Shown: one piece after another, positions 26,346 through 35,434 of the stretch
Layout: the number at the start of each line of letters is the position of its first letter
Numbering within the stretch: the stretch's first letter is position 1
DNA from: Methylomonas sp. EFPC3
GTDB taxonomy: Bacteria; Pseudomonadota; Gammaproteobacteria; Methylococcales; Methylomonadaceae
Assembly: GCF_029643245.1 (NCBI RefSeq)
Contig: NZ_CP116398.1
Span: forward strand, 248,001 to 312,000
DNA length: 64,000 bases
Reading direction: 5' to 3'
Notes under the pieces: model-generated
What the model saw: the letters and a program-made list of their open reading frames with translations, nothing else
Database searches by the model: none
What the model was told of the DNA's origin: nothing
Program-made: the position numbers and the translations under genes

Positions 26346-28664
26346 ATGACCACCAATAGCGATCAACCCGCTGATTTTTCGACTTTCGTCGATCCGCACG
26401 CCGAACGCGAAGCGGAAAAATACGAGAACCCCATCCCCAGCCGCGAGCTGATCCTGGAGCTGATCCAGCAAGCCGGCAAACCGTTAAGACGCCAACAAAT
26501 CGCCCAGCAATTCGGGCTGGAATCGGCCGATGCTCAGGAAGCGCTGCGGCGCCGGCTCAGAGCCATGGAACGTGACGGTCAATTGAGCTTTAACAGCCGG
26601 CAAAAGTATTGCATCGGTTCCGGCCACAACACCATCGCCGGACGAGTCCTTGGTCATCCGGAAGGTTTCGGTTTCCTGAAGCCGGACGACGGCAGCGAAG
26701 ACTTGTTCCTGTCGCCGCGGGAAATGAAACCGCTGATGCCGAATGACCGGGTAATCGCCCGCGTCAGCGGCATCGACCGTCGCGGCCGGCGCGAGGCTAC
26801 CGTGATCGAGATTACCGAACGTAACACCCATCAGATCGTCGGCCGCTTTTTCACCGAGGGCCGCGTTGCCTACGTGGTGCCGGACAATAAGAAGGTCAAC
26901 CACGAAGTGTTGATCGCCAAGGAGGATACCGGCGGCGCCAAGAACGGCCAGATCGTCGTCGCCGAAATCCTGCAGCAACCCAGCGCCCACTGCCAGCCGA
27001 TTGGTCGCATCAGCGAAGTGCTGGGCCTGCACATGGCGCCGGGCATGGAAATCGAAATGGCGATTCGTTCCTACGATTTGCCGAACCAATGGCCGGATGC
27101 GCTGCTCAAGGAAATCAAGCCGTTGACGCCGGACGTGCCGGAACAGGCCAAACAGGGCCGGGAAGACATCCGCCAGTTGCCGTTGGTGACGATAGACGGC
27201 GAGGATGCCCGCGATTTCGACGATGCGGTCTACGCCCAAAAAACGCCGAAAGGCTGGAAATTGCTGGTGGCGATCGCCGACGTGTCGCATTACGTCAAAG
27301 TCGGCACCGCGTTGGACGATGAAGCGAAGAACCGCAGCACTTCGGTGTATTTTCCGGAAAAAGTGATTCCAATGCTGCCGGAAATCTTGTCCAACGGCTT
27401 GTGTTCGTTGAACCCGGCCGTGGACCGCTTGTGCATGGTCTGCGAGTTGTTGATCAGCAGCGAAGGCCTGGTGTTGCGCTCGCGCTTCTTCGAAGCGGTG
27501 ATGCGCTCCCACGCTCGCTTGACTTACAGTGCTGTGGCCAAGATGTTGGTGGACGGCGATCAAAAACTGATTAAAAAGCATCAAGACCTGATGCCGCATC
27601 TACAGACGTTATACGATCTGTACAAAGTCATGCGCCAGCAGCGCGAATTGCGCGGAGCGATGGATTTCGATACCCAGGAAACCAAAATCGTATTCGGGCC
27701 CGAGCGCAAGATCGCCGAAATCGTACCGCTGGTGCGCAACGATGCGCATAAATTGATCGAAGAATTCATGATCACCGCCAACACCGCGGCGGCGCGCTTC
27801 CTGAATCGCAAGAAAATGCCGCGCCTGCTGCGGGTCCACGACGGTCCCGGCGCGGAAAAACTGCTGGCGTTGAAGACCTTTCTGAACGAATTGGGATTGC
27901 ATCTGGGCGGCAAGGCCGAACCGACGCCGTTGGACTATATGCATTTGCTGGAATCGGTACAGCAGCGCCCGGACGCCCACTTGATCCAGACCTTGTTGCT
28001 GCGCTCGATGTCGCAGGCGGTCTACAGTCCGGAGACCAAAGGCCATTTCGGTTTGGCGCTGGACGCTTACGCCCACTTCACCTCGCCGATCCGGCGTTAT
28101 CCCGATCTGTTGGTGCATCGGGCGATCCGGCATTGTCTGGCCGGCCATAAGCCGGACACCTTCCATTACAGCCATGACGATATGGTACTGTTGGGCGAAC
28201 ATTGTTCGGCCAACGAACGTCGGGCCGACGAGGCCACTCGCGACGTGGTCAGCTGGTTGAAGTGCGAATACATGATGGACAAAATCGGCGAGGAATTCGC
28301 CGGCGTAATTTCCGCCGTGACCGGCTTCGGCTTTTTTGTCGAATTGCAGGCCATCTATGTCGAAGGCTTGGTGCATATCGCCTCGTTGCAGGACGATTAT
28401 TTCAATTTCGATGCCAGCAAGCACCAGTTGTACGGCGAACGCAGCGGTATTCGCTACCGCTTGGGCGACAGCGTACGGATTCGGGTGGTGCGGGTCAGTC
28501 TGGACGACAAGAAAATCGATTTCGAATTGGTGCAGACCGGCAGAAAAGCCAAGGCCAAGGCCGCGCCCGCCAAGGACAATGGCAAGAAAAAGGCCAAGAA
28601 GTCCAAAGCCGAGCCGGCAAAGACCAGTGCCAAATCTAAATCCAGGAAGCGCCGCCGCTCATGA
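26346..28664 (+). CDS. rnr: Ribonuclease R
   Basis: 772 residues from ATG 26346; ATG 26286 is in frame and gives 792. It is a processive 3'-5' exoribonuclease that degrades structured RNA. The N-terminus has the family block EREAEKYENPIPSRELILELI, then a winged helix with RRRLRAMERDGQL. Two cold-shock domains follow (GRVLGHPEGFGFLKPDDG). The RNB catalytic domain has DGEDARDFDDAVYA, with the metal-binding Asp residues, and HFTSPIRRYPDLLVHRAI. An S1 domain (FAGVISAVTGFGFFVELQ) and a Lys/Ala-rich basic tail close the protein. The later start is preferred because E. coli RNase R begins just before EREAEKY. The rlmB ATG overlaps the stop. Confidence 0.96.
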   Translation: MTTNSDQPADFSTFVDPHAEREAEKYENPIPSRELILELIQQAGKPLRRQQIAQQFGLESADAQEALRRRLRAMERDGQLSFNSRQKYCIGSGHNTIAGRVLGHPEGFGFLKPDDGSEDLFLSPREMKPLMPNDRVIARVSGIDRRGRREATVIEITERNTHQIVGRFFTEGRVAYVVPDNKKVNHEVLIAKEDTGGAKNGQIVVAEILQQPSAHCQPIGRISEVLGLHMAPGMEIEMAIRSYDLPNQWPDALLKEIKPLTPDVPEQAKQGREDIRQLPLVTIDGEDARDFDDAVYAQKTPKGWKLLVAIADVSHYVKVGTALDDEAKNRSTSVYFPEKVIPMLPEILSNGLCSLNPAVDRLCMVCELLISSEGLVLRSRFFEAVMRSHARLTYSAVAKMLVDGDQKLIKKHQDLMPHLQTLYDLYKVMRQQRELRGAMDFDTQETKIVFGPERKIAEIVPLVRNDAHKLIEEFMITANTAAARFLNRKKMPRLLRVHDGPGAEKLLALKTFLNELGLHLGGKAEPTPLDYMHLLESVQQRPDAHLIQTLLLRSMSQAVYSPETKGHFGLALDAYAHFTSPIRRYPDLLVHRAIRHCLAGHKPDTFHYSHDDMVLLGEHCSANERRADEATRDVVSWLKCEYMMDKIGEEFAGVISAVTGFGFFVELQAIYVEGLVHIASLQDDYFNFDASKHQLYGERSGIRYRLGDSVRIRVVRVSLDDKKIDFELVQTGRKAKAKAAPAKDNGKKKAKKSKAEPAKTSAKSKSRKRRRS

Positions 28665-29404
28665 ATTTGACTCATCTGTTCGGCATCCACGCGGCGCAAG
28701 CCGCATTGGAATATTCGCCGCAAAAAATCCGCCGCGCCTGGGTCGATAGCCAGCGGCAGGACGCCCGCCTCAAACCGCTGCTCGACGAACTGGCCGCACT
28801 GGGCATCGGTCTGGAAAAAACCGAGCGCAAGAAGTTGGATAAACTGGCCGACGGCAAGAACCACCAGGGTATCGTCGTCGCCGTCGAATTGCCGGCCATG
28901 CGTAGCGAGGACCGTTTGAAGAGCGATGTCGAGGCGTTAACCGAGCCGGCGTTTTACCTGATTTTGGATCAAGTCCAGGATCCGCATAATCTCGGCGCCT
29001 GCCTGCGCACGGCCGACGCGGTCGGCGCCCACGGTGTGATCGTTACCAAGGACAATGCGGCCGGCATTACCCCGACCGTGTGCAAGGTCGCCAGCGGCGC
29101 AGCCGAAACCGTGCCGGTGTACCAAGTCACCAATCTGGCGCGGACTTTGCGCTGGTTGAAGGAACAAAATATCTGGATCATGGGCGCGGCCGGCGAAGCC
29201 GAGCAGACCGTCTACGACATGAAACTGGATATGGCACTGGCTTTGGTGATGGGCGCTGAGGGCAGCGGTATGCGTCATCTGACTCGGCAGCACTGTGACT
29301 TTTTGGTCAAGATTCCGATGTTGGGCCAAGTGGAAAGCCTGAATGTTTCGGTCGCAGCCGGGGTGTTGATGTACGAAATCTTTCGGCAAAAACATCTGGT
29401 CTAG
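28661..29404 (+). CDS. rlmB: 23S rRNA (guanosine2251-2'-O)-methyltransferase
   Basis: 247 residues. A SPOUT-fold methyltransferase that 2'-O-methylates G2251 in the P loop of 23S rRNA. The N-terminal L30e-like substrate-binding domain begins LTHLFGIHAAQAALEYSP. The C-terminal SPOUT domain carries ILDQVQDPHNLGACLRTADA (motif 1), LVMGAEGSGM (motif 2) and VESLNVSVAAGVLMYEIFRQ (motif 3, the trefoil knot). It is coupled to rnr by an ATGA overlap, the arrangement common in gammaproteobacteria. The cytochrome gene starts 4 bases after its stop. Confidence 0.97.
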   Translation: MNLTHLFGIHAAQAALEYSPQKIRRAWVDSQRQDARLKPLLDELAALGIGLEKTERKKLDKLADGKNHQGIVVAVELPAMRSEDRLKSDVEALTEPAFYLILDQVQDPHNLGACLRTADAVGAHGVIVTKDNAAGITPTVCKVASGAAETVPVYQVTNLARTLRWLKEQNIWIMGAAGEAEQTVYDMKLDMALALVMGAEGSGMRHLTRQHCDFLVKIPMLGQVESLNVSVAAGVLMYEIFRQKHLV

Positions 29405-29408
29405 CGGC

Positions 29409-29696
29409 ATGCGGCGGCTGCGCGGCATCGTTTGCGCTCTGGCGCTTTTTCCAGTCCCGGCTGCACAAGCCGATTTGTCCGCCCAGGCCATCGTCGTGAA
29501 CTGTCTGAATTGCCACGCTAGCGGCCAGGCAGCGAGCCGTTTGCCCGAGCTTGGCCGTCTCAGCGCCGCCGAACTGGAACAGGCCTTGCTGGCGTTTAAG
29601 TACGACAGGCGGACCGCAACCTTGATGCCGCGGCTGGTCAAGGCCTATAGCGATGCTGAGCTTGTCGCTGTGGCGGCCTATCTGGGCCGGCACTGA
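29409..29696 (+). CDS. Small monohaem cytochrome c, sulfide dehydrogenase subunit-like
   Basis: 95 residues. The signal peptide (MRRLRGIVCALALFPVPAAQA) is followed directly by ADLSAQ and the single haem-binding motif CLNCH near residue 37. MPRL near residue 75 offers a likely axial methionine. The mature form is only about 75 residues, shorter than the usual cytochrome subunit (FccA) of flavocytochrome c sulfide dehydrogenase. Its overlap with the flavoprotein gene (TGATG) makes it the electron acceptor for that enzyme in the periplasm. Another small class I cytochrome role is possible, but the fused arrangement argues for partnership. Confidence 0.85.
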   Translation: MRRLRGIVCALALFPVPAAQADLSAQAIVVNCLNCHASGQAASRLPELGRLSAAELEQALLAFKYDRRTATLMPRLVKAYSDAELVAVAAYLGRH

Positions 29697-30997
29697 TGCG
29701 ATCCGTATTGTCGCGGCGTCGGTTTCTGAGCGGCTGTGTCGGGTTGAGCGCTAGTTTGCTGGCCGGCTGCAGCCGGTGGCCGTCGTTAGGTGCGGTCGAG
29801 CCGCGAGTGGTGGTGGTCGGCGGCGGTTTCGCCGGTGCTACCGTCGCCAAATATCTGAAAATATTGGACGGTGGGATTCGCGTTACGCTGGTCGAAGCGC
29901 AATCCCGTTATACCACCTGTCCGGCCAGTAATTGGCTGTTTGCCGGACTGGGTGGCATGGAACGACTGCGAGTGGATTATCAGGCGCTGCGCAGCCGCTA
30001 TGGCGTGGAAGTAGTGGCCGATACCGCTGCGGCATTGGATTTGTCCCGGAAACGGGTGCAGTTGCAAAGCGGTGGCGCTCAGGCTTACGACCGCCTGGTC
30101 CTGGCGCCTGGGATCGATTTTCGTTGGAATGCAATCGCCGGTTACGACGCGGTCGCCGCCGAACGCTTCCCGCACGCCTGGAAGGCCGGACCGCAGACCT
30201 TGGTCCTGTTGCGGCAAGTGCAGGCCATGCCAGACGGTGGCGTGGTGTTGATCGCAGTGCCGGCGGACCCGTACCGCTGTCCGCCGGGGCCTTACGAGCG
30301 GGCGAGCATGATGGCATTCTGGCTGAAGCAACACAAACCGCGGGCCAAGATTCTGATTCTCGACGCCAAGCGTAGCTTCTCCAAGCAGGCCTTGTTCGAA
30401 GCCGGCTGGGCCAAGCATTACGGCTACGGGACGCCGAACAGTCTGATCGAATGGCATAGTCTGGCCGACAACCCGGTGCTGGAATTGCACGCCGATGCCA
30501 AGACTCTGGTCAGCGAGTTCGGCGACCGTTTTACCGGCGACGTGCTGAACATCATTCCGCCGCAAACGGCCGGCTCGATTGCGCGGCAAAGCGGCTTGGC
30601 CGATGCCGGCGGCTGGTGTCCGGTCCGGCCGGCCAGCGCACAATCGAGATTCGACGACTTTGTGCATGTGATTGGCGATGCGGCCAACTATGCGCCGATT
30701 CCGAAGTCGGCCTTTGCCGCCAATTCCGAAGCGAAAGCCTGTGCTTTCGCGGTTGTGTCGCTGTTGCGGGAACAGCCGTTAGCCGAGGCGCATTGGCTGA
30801 ATACCTGTTATAGCTTGGTCACGCCGGAGCACGGGATTTCGGTGGCCGGAGTTTACAAGCCCGATACCGGCAATACGGTCAGTCCGGTCAGCGGGGCGGG
30901 CGGTGTCAGCGTCCGAAAAGATGCCGAAGTCGAGCGGGCCGAAGCCGAATATGCGCAAATTGTCTACCGCAATTTGGTGGCGGATAGTTTCGGTTGA
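29696..30997 (+). CDS. fccB: Flavocytochrome c sulfide dehydrogenase, flavoprotein subunit
   Basis: 433 residues. FAD-dependent oxidation of sulfide (to sulfur or polysulfide) in the periplasm. The N-terminus has a twin-arginine signal (LSRRRFLSGCVGLSASLLAGC), which also contains a lipobox-like LLAGC. The FAD-binding motif is VVVVGGGFAGATVAKYL. The conserved redox cysteines of the family appear in YTTCPASNWLFAGLGG and PYRCPPGPYERASMMAFWL. AKSAFAANSEAKACA near the C-terminus is the FCSD flavin-binding block. It is cotranscribed with the cytochrome and, by close spacing, with rnr-rlmB. Related sulfide:quinone reductases lack the Tat signal and cytochrome partner, so FCSD is preferred. Confidence 0.93.
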   Translation: MRSVLSRRRFLSGCVGLSASLLAGCSRWPSLGAVEPRVVVVGGGFAGATVAKYLKILDGGIRVTLVEAQSRYTTCPASNWLFAGLGGMERLRVDYQALRSRYGVEVVADTAAALDLSRKRVQLQSGGAQAYDRLVLAPGIDFRWNAIAGYDAVAAERFPHAWKAGPQTLVLLRQVQAMPDGGVVLIAVPADPYRCPPGPYERASMMAFWLKQHKPRAKILILDAKRSFSKQALFEAGWAKHYGYGTPNSLIEWHSLADNPVLELHADAKTLVSEFGDRFTGDVLNIIPPQTAGSIARQSGLADAGGWCPVRPASAQSRFDDFVHVIGDAANYAPIPKSAFAANSEAKACAFAVVSLLREQPLAEAHWLNTCYSLVTPEHGISVAGVYKPDTGNTVSPVSGAGGVSVRKDAEVERAEAEYAQIVYRNLVADSFG

Positions 30998-31075
30998 TTT
31001 GGTTTTCTCATTAAAAATTATAAATTTCAAAAGGTTGGGCATTGTTTTTTGGGGATTTGTTTCTATTGTTTTGCT

Positions 31076-31109
31076 TTGCTTTTGAAAAGAAATAAGAAAG
31101 CAATTTTTT
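31076..31109 (+). terminator. A+T-rich hairpin with T-tract after fccB
   Basis: TTGCTTT (31076-31082) can pair with AAAGCAA (31097-31103), with T6 immediately after. The stem is weak (two G-C pairs), but position and T-tract fit an intrinsic terminator separating fccB from bamA. An alternative inner hairpin, CTTTT/AAAAG, exists. Confidence 0.4.
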
Positions 31110-31162
31110 GGCCAAAATTAACCAGTATTTACCTTGGAAGGCGCGGGAATGGCAAAACAGCA

Positions 31163-31171
31163 TGTTACAAT
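31163..31171 (+). promoter_or_regulatory. Extended -10 promoter for bamA
   Basis: TGT followed by TACAAT lies 30 bases before the GTG start at 31201, with no clear -35. It overlaps the alternative ATG at 31162, which supports the downstream GTG as the real start. Confidence 0.5.
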
Positions 31172-31200
31172 CGCCGCATTTATCCATTCTGGTTGACTGC

Positions 31201-33534
31201 GTGAAGAAAAGCCCGCTTTTGCAAATCCTGTTGTTGAGCATGCTGACCGGCAAAGCTGTCCAGGCAAGCAGTTTTGTAGTCGAGGACATCAAGGTCAAGG
31301 GGTTGCAACGGATTTCGGCTGGTACCGTCTATAACTATTTACCGGTCAACGTCGGCGAAACCTTTACCGAAGACAAGCAAGCCCAGGCGATTCGGGCATT
31401 GTTCAATACCGGATTTTTCAAGGATATTGCGCTGGAGCGCGACGGCGCTACTTTGGTCGTCAATGTCGTGGAGCGGCCCTCCGTCGCCAAAGTGGTGATC
31501 GAGGGCAATAAAGACATCAAGAAGGAAGATCTGACCGAAGCTTTGAAGAAAATCGGTTTGGCCGAGGGCAAGGTCTACAACAAGCAGGTTTTGGATAAGG
31601 TCGAACAAGAGCTGCGCCGCCAGTATTTCAGTCACGGTAAATACGGTCTCAAAATCAAGACCGAAGTTACCGAACTCACCCGTAACCGGGTCGGCATTCA
31701 CATCGATATTTCCGAAGGCCGGGTTGCCAAGATCAAACAGATCAATATCGTCGGTAGCAAGTCGTTTTCCAACGATGTATTGCGCAAGGAATTCGAATTA
31801 AGCACTACCAACTTCCTGTCGTTTTACTCGAAAGACGACCAATATTCGAAACAGAAGCTGTCCGCCGACCTGGAAAAGCTGCGCTCGTATTACCTGGACC
31901 GCGGCTATATCAATTTTTCGATCGAATCGACCCAGGTCGACATCACCGCCGATAAAAAGGAAATTTACATAACGATCAACGTCAAGGAAGGCGACGTTTA
32001 CATGTTGGACAAGGTCAAATTGTCGGGCGATTTGATCGTGCAGCCGGAAGACCTAATCAAACTGGTCAAGGTCGGTCCCGGCGAGATTTTCTCGCGCAAG
32101 AACGCAACCGAAACATCGAAAGCCATTTCCGACAGGTTGGGCGACGAAGGTTACACTTTTGCCAACGTCAACATGGTGCCGGAAATCAACGAACAAAACA
32201 AAACCGTAGCGATGACGTTCTTCGTCGACCCGGGCAAGCGGGTTTACGTGCGGCGCATCAATATCAAGGGCAACACCAAGACCCGCGACGAAGTTATCCG
32301 CCGCGAAGCTCGGCAGATGGAGTCCAGCTGGGCTGCCAGCAGCAAGATCGAGCGTACCAAAACCCGTCTCGACCGCTTGGGTTATTTCGAAGAAGTCGGC
32401 GTCGAAACTCCGCCGGTGGTTGGCGCGGCCGACCAAATCGACGTGAATTATTCGATCAAGGAAAAAGCTTCCGGTAACTTGCAGGCCGGTATCGGTTATT
32501 CACAGGTGCAAGGCATCATCTTCAATGCCAACGTGTCGCAGGACAATATTTTCGGTACCGGCAAACGCGTCGATTTCGCCTTCAATAACAGCAGTATCCT
32601 GACCCGCTACAACCTGGGCTTTACCGACCCTTACTACACCTTGGATGGCGTGGCGCTCGGTTATAACCTGGGCTATACCTCGCGCAACGCCTACGCCGCC
32701 AACCTGGCCAGCTACAACACCAACATTACCAATGCCGGCGTCAATTTCGGGATTCCGTTGAACGAATTCGACCGGATCGGTTTCGACGTCGAATTGAAGC
32801 GCACCGAAATCGAAAACACGACCTTGTCGTCGGATACGATTTTGAAGTTTTTGGGTTTTGCCAAGGGCGATCCGCTGGTAACCAAATCCAAAAGTTTCAA
32901 CACGCTATCCACCTCCATGGGCTGGACCCACGATACGCTGGACCGGGCCACCTTCGCTCACAGCGGCGGTCAGCAGCGGGTATCCGGTTTGATCACGGTG
33001 CCGGGCAGTGATTTGGAATATTTCAAGATCGGTTACAAGCATCAGCATTATTTTCCGTTGTCCAACGACTTTACCTTCCGCTTGCTGGGCGAAGTCGCTC
33101 ACGGCGACAGTTATGGCGGCGATTCCGGTCTGCCGTTCTTCGAAAACTATTTCGCCGGCGGTACCAACGACGTACGTGGTTTCATGCAGAATACGCTCGG
33201 TATCATCGATACCAACGACTTGAATCCGACCAATACTTTCCGGCGCCCGGTCGGTGGTTCTACCAAAATGATCGGCAAGGCCGAGTTGTTTTTCCCGGTG
33301 CCGTTTTTGAGCGACGTCAAGTCGGTCCGGATCGGTTCGTTTATCGACGCCGGAACGTTGGCGCCGGGACTCAATACCGGGGACCTGAAAAAATACTTCC
33401 GTTATTCGGTCGGTTTGAGCGGCGAATGGTTGTCGCCGTTCGGGGCCTTGGCCGTTAGTGTCGCCCAGCCGATGAATACCGAAGATACCGACCGGACCCA
33501 GGCTTTCCAGTTTACCTTCGGTTCCGGATTTTAG
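31201..33534 (+). CDS. bamA: Outer membrane protein assembly factor BamA
   Basis: 777 residues from GTG 31201. This start is chosen because it directly gives a Sec signal peptide (VKKSPLLQILLLSMLTGKAVQA) and because an extended -10 element overlaps the upstream ATG. It is the core of the BAM complex that inserts beta-barrel proteins into the outer membrane. Five POTRA domains are visible, the first beginning FVVEDIKVKGLQRISAGTVYNYLPV and the last with VRRINIKGNTKTRDEVIRREARQ. The C-terminal 16-strand barrel ends in an aromatic-terminated strand (FQFTFGSGF). FDFAFNN-type barrel strands and VRGF (NDVRGFMQN, the L6 motif) are present. The skp gene follows 79 bases later. Confidence 0.96.
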   Translation: MKKSPLLQILLLSMLTGKAVQASSFVVEDIKVKGLQRISAGTVYNYLPVNVGETFTEDKQAQAIRALFNTGFFKDIALERDGATLVVNVVERPSVAKVVIEGNKDIKKEDLTEALKKIGLAEGKVYNKQVLDKVEQELRRQYFSHGKYGLKIKTEVTELTRNRVGIHIDISEGRVAKIKQINIVGSKSFSNDVLRKEFELSTTNFLSFYSKDDQYSKQKLSADLEKLRSYYLDRGYINFSIESTQVDITADKKEIYITINVKEGDVYMLDKVKLSGDLIVQPEDLIKLVKVGPGEIFSRKNATETSKAISDRLGDEGYTFANVNMVPEINEQNKTVAMTFFVDPGKRVYVRRINIKGNTKTRDEVIRREARQMESSWAASSKIERTKTRLDRLGYFEEVGVETPPVVGAADQIDVNYSIKEKASGNLQAGIGYSQVQGIIFNANVSQDNIFGTGKRVDFAFNNSSILTRYNLGFTDPYYTLDGVALGYNLGYTSRNAYAANLASYNTNITNAGVNFGIPLNEFDRIGFDVELKRTEIENTTLSSDTILKFLGFAKGDPLVTKSKSFNTLSTSMGWTHDTLDRATFAHSGGQQRVSGLITVPGSDLEYFKIGYKHQHYFPLSNDFTFRLLGEVAHGDSYGGDSGLPFFENYFAGGTNDVRGFMQNTLGIIDTNDLNPTNTFRRPVGGSTKMIGKAELFFPVPFLSDVKSVRIGSFIDAGTLAPGLNTGDLKKYFRYSVGLSGEWLSPFGALAVSVAQPMNTEDTDRTQAFQFTFGSGF

Positions 33535-33613
33535 TTCAGTTCAGGCCGGTTTTGCCCTATAATCGCCGCTGCGTTTTGTCTTAACTCATAATTGACCGGA
33601 GATGGTTTTAACC

Positions 33614-34114
33614 ATGAAAAATAGAATTTCTTTGTTTTTAATGCTGATGATTTTTGCCGGCATAAGCCACGCGGAGCTGAAAATCGGCTTTGTTAACGTG
33701 GCCAAAGTATTGGAGAAAGCGCCGCAAGCGGCAAAAGCAAAAACCCGCCTGGAAACCGAATTTTCACCCCGGGACAAAGCGTTGGCTGCCCAACAAAAAG
33801 AAATCAAAACGCTGGAAGAGAAATTGGGTCGCGATAGTGCCGTGATGAGTGACGACGAGCGCCGCAGACTGGAAAAAGACGTATTGGATAAAAAACGCGA
33901 ATTCACTAGAGCGCAACAGGAATTCAGTGAAGATTTCCAGATGCGCCGCAATGAAGAGTTGGGTACTTTGCAAAAACGCATCGTAGAAGCTGTCAGAGCC
34001 TTGGCGAAAGAAGAATCTTTCGATTTGCTGTTGACCGACGGCGTGATTTACGCCAACGACCAAATTGATGTCACCAGTCGCGTCCAACAAAAGCTGGAAA
34101 CCCTGTCGCAGTAA
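33614..34114 (+). CDS. skp: Periplasmic chaperone Skp/OmpH
   Basis: 166 residues from ATG 33614, with GGAG 12 bases upstream; ATG 33602 also exists but overlaps that site. The signal peptide (MKNRISLFLMLMIFAGISHA) leads into LKIGFVNVAKVLEKAP, the typical Skp opening. Long coiled-coil arms run from about residue 40 to 130 (KALAAQQKEIKTLEEKL and FTRAQQEFSEDFQMRRNEEL). Skp forms a trimeric clamp that carries unfolded outer-membrane proteins to BamA. Its position directly after bamA fits that role. Confidence 0.93.
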   Translation: MKNRISLFLMLMIFAGISHAELKIGFVNVAKVLEKAPQAAKAKTRLETEFSPRDKALAAQQKEIKTLEEKLGRDSAVMSDDERRRLEKDVLDKKREFTRAQQEFSEDFQMRRNEELGTLQKRIVEAVRALAKEESFDLLLTDGVIYANDQIDVTSRVQQKLETLSQ

Positions 34115-34121
34115 ATTCTTC

Positions 34122-34154
34122 GCGGCTTTCCTGATCCAAATATCGGAAAGCCGC
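34122..34154 (+). terminator. 10-bp perfect hairpin between skp and fabZ
   Basis: GCGGCTTTCC (34122-34131) pairs fully with GGAAAGCCGC (34145-34154), with a 13-base loop. No T-tract follows, so it may be a processing or partial termination site rather than a full terminator. It lies where lpxD is found in many related bacteria. Confidence 0.45.
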
Positions 34155-34219
34155 CGCTCAGTTTACGGAAGGCTTGAGTTTGTCGCGCCTTCCAGTCCCC
34201 CCGTCTTCATCTAAGCGCT

Positions 34220-34663
34220 ATGGCCGGAACACTCGATATTCTGCAGATTCAGAAACTACTCCCGCATCGTTACCCGTTTTTGTTGGTGGATAAAGTGGTT
34301 GATTGCGAGCCCGGCATCAGCTTGAAGGCTTTGAAAAACGTCACTTTCAACGAGCCTTTCTTTCAGGGGCATTTCCCAAGCCAGCCGATCATGCCCGGTG
34401 TATTGATTATGGAAGCACTCGCGCAAGCCACGGCTTTGTTGACTTCGCAAAGCGACGACAAGCTGGGCGAGGGCGCCGTCTATTATCTGGCCGGAATCGA
34501 CAACGCCCGCTTCAAGCGGCAAGTGGTGCCGGGCGACCAGCTGTGCCTGCATGTGACTTACCTGAAACACAAGCGCCATTTGTGGTCGTTCGATTGCCGG
34601 GCCGAAGTCGACGGCGAACTGGCAGCCAGCGCGCAAATCATGTGCGCCGTATCGGTGGCTTAA
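34220..34663 (+). CDS. fabZ: 3-hydroxyacyl-ACP dehydratase FabZ
   Basis: 147 residues. It dehydrates 3-hydroxyacyl-ACP in fatty acid elongation. It draws on the same 3-hydroxyacyl-ACP pool used by LpxA, so it sits at a branch point with lipid A synthesis. The hot-dog fold signature is complete: [14 protein letters not shown], then [21 protein letters not shown] with the catalytic His (near residue 54) and Glu (near 68). The C-terminal [12 protein letters not shown] is typical. It ends immediately before lpxA (TAA then ATG), so both are cotranslated. The upstream 105-base gap holds a hairpin and no lpxD. Confidence 0.96.
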   Translation: MAGTLDILQIQKLLPHRYPFLLVDKVVDCEPGISLKALKNVTFNEPFFQGHFPSQPIMPGVLIMEALAQATALLTSQSDDKLGEGAVYYLAGIDNARFKRQVVPGDQLCLHVTYLKHKRHLWSFDCRAEVDGELAASAQIMCAVSVA

Positions 34664-35434
34664 ATGATCGATCCCAGAGCGATTGTCCATCCACACGCCG
34701 ATTTGGCGGAAGACGTTAGCGTCGGCCCATTCACGGTAATCGGGCCGGACGTGCAAATCGATGCCGGTACCGAGATCGGGCCGCACGTGGTGATCAAGGG
34801 GCCGACCGCGATTGGCCGCGATAACAAAATTTACCAGTTTTCGTCGATCGGCGAAGACCCGCAAGACAAAAAATACGCCGACGAAATCACACGCTTGGAA
34901 ATCGGCGACCGCAACGTGATCCGCGAATTCTGCACCATGCACCGGGGCACGCAGCAGGATCAGGGCTTGACCTTGATCGGCAGCGATAATTTGTTCATGG
35001 CCTACACCCATGTCGCCCACGATTGCGTGATCGGCGACCACGTCATCATGGCCAATGGCGCGTCGATTGCCGGCCACGTGCATTTGGGCGACCATGCCAT
35101 TCTCGGCGGTTTTACCTTGGTCCATCAGTTTACCCAGATCGGTGAGTACAGCTTTTCGGCAATGGGCAGCGCGATCACCCAGGATATTCCGCCTTACGTG
35201 ATGGTGGGGGGGCGGCCGACCCGTCCGCACGGCATCAACTCGGTCGGTATGGAGCGCAACGGCAAGTCGCCGGAAGTGATCCGCCAGATTCGTCAGGCCT
35301 ACAAAATCCTGTACAAAAACAATCTGCGCCTGGAAGACGCGATCGAAGAAATGGAAGGCATGGCCGGCGAAAGCAACGAACTCTCCAATATGGTCAGTTT
35401 CTTGCGTAATGTCACGCGCGGCATCCTCCGCTAA
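34664..35434 (+). CDS. lpxA: UDP-N-acetylglucosamine acyltransferase
   Basis: 256 residues. First step of lipid A synthesis: transfer of a 3-hydroxyacyl chain from ACP to UDP-GlcNAc in the cytoplasm. Hexapeptide repeats of the left-handed parallel beta-helix run through the first 190 residues ([36 protein letters not shown]). [17 protein letters not shown] contains the catalytic His near residue 124. The C-terminal helical domain ([20 protein letters not shown]) is complete. Its 3' end overlaps rnhB by 26 bases. lpxB, which normally follows, is missing here. Confidence 0.97.
   Translation: MIDPRAIVHPHADLAEDVSVGPFTVIGPDVQIDAGTEIGPHVVIKGPTAIGRDNKIYQFSSIGEDPQDKKYADEITRLEIGDRNVIREFCTMHRGTQQDQGLTLIGSDNLFMAYTHVAHDCVIGDHVIMANGASIAGHVHLGDHAILGGFTLVHQFTQIGEYSFSAMGSAITQDIPPYVMVGGRPTRPHGINSVGMERNGKSPEVIRQIRQAYKILYKNNLRLEDAIEEMEGMAGESNELSNMVSFLRNVTRGILR

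Noticed and set aside
26484..27599. 371-residue minus strand open frame opposite rnr
   Set aside because: Antisense to the catalytic part of RNase R, with shadow-type composition and no motif.
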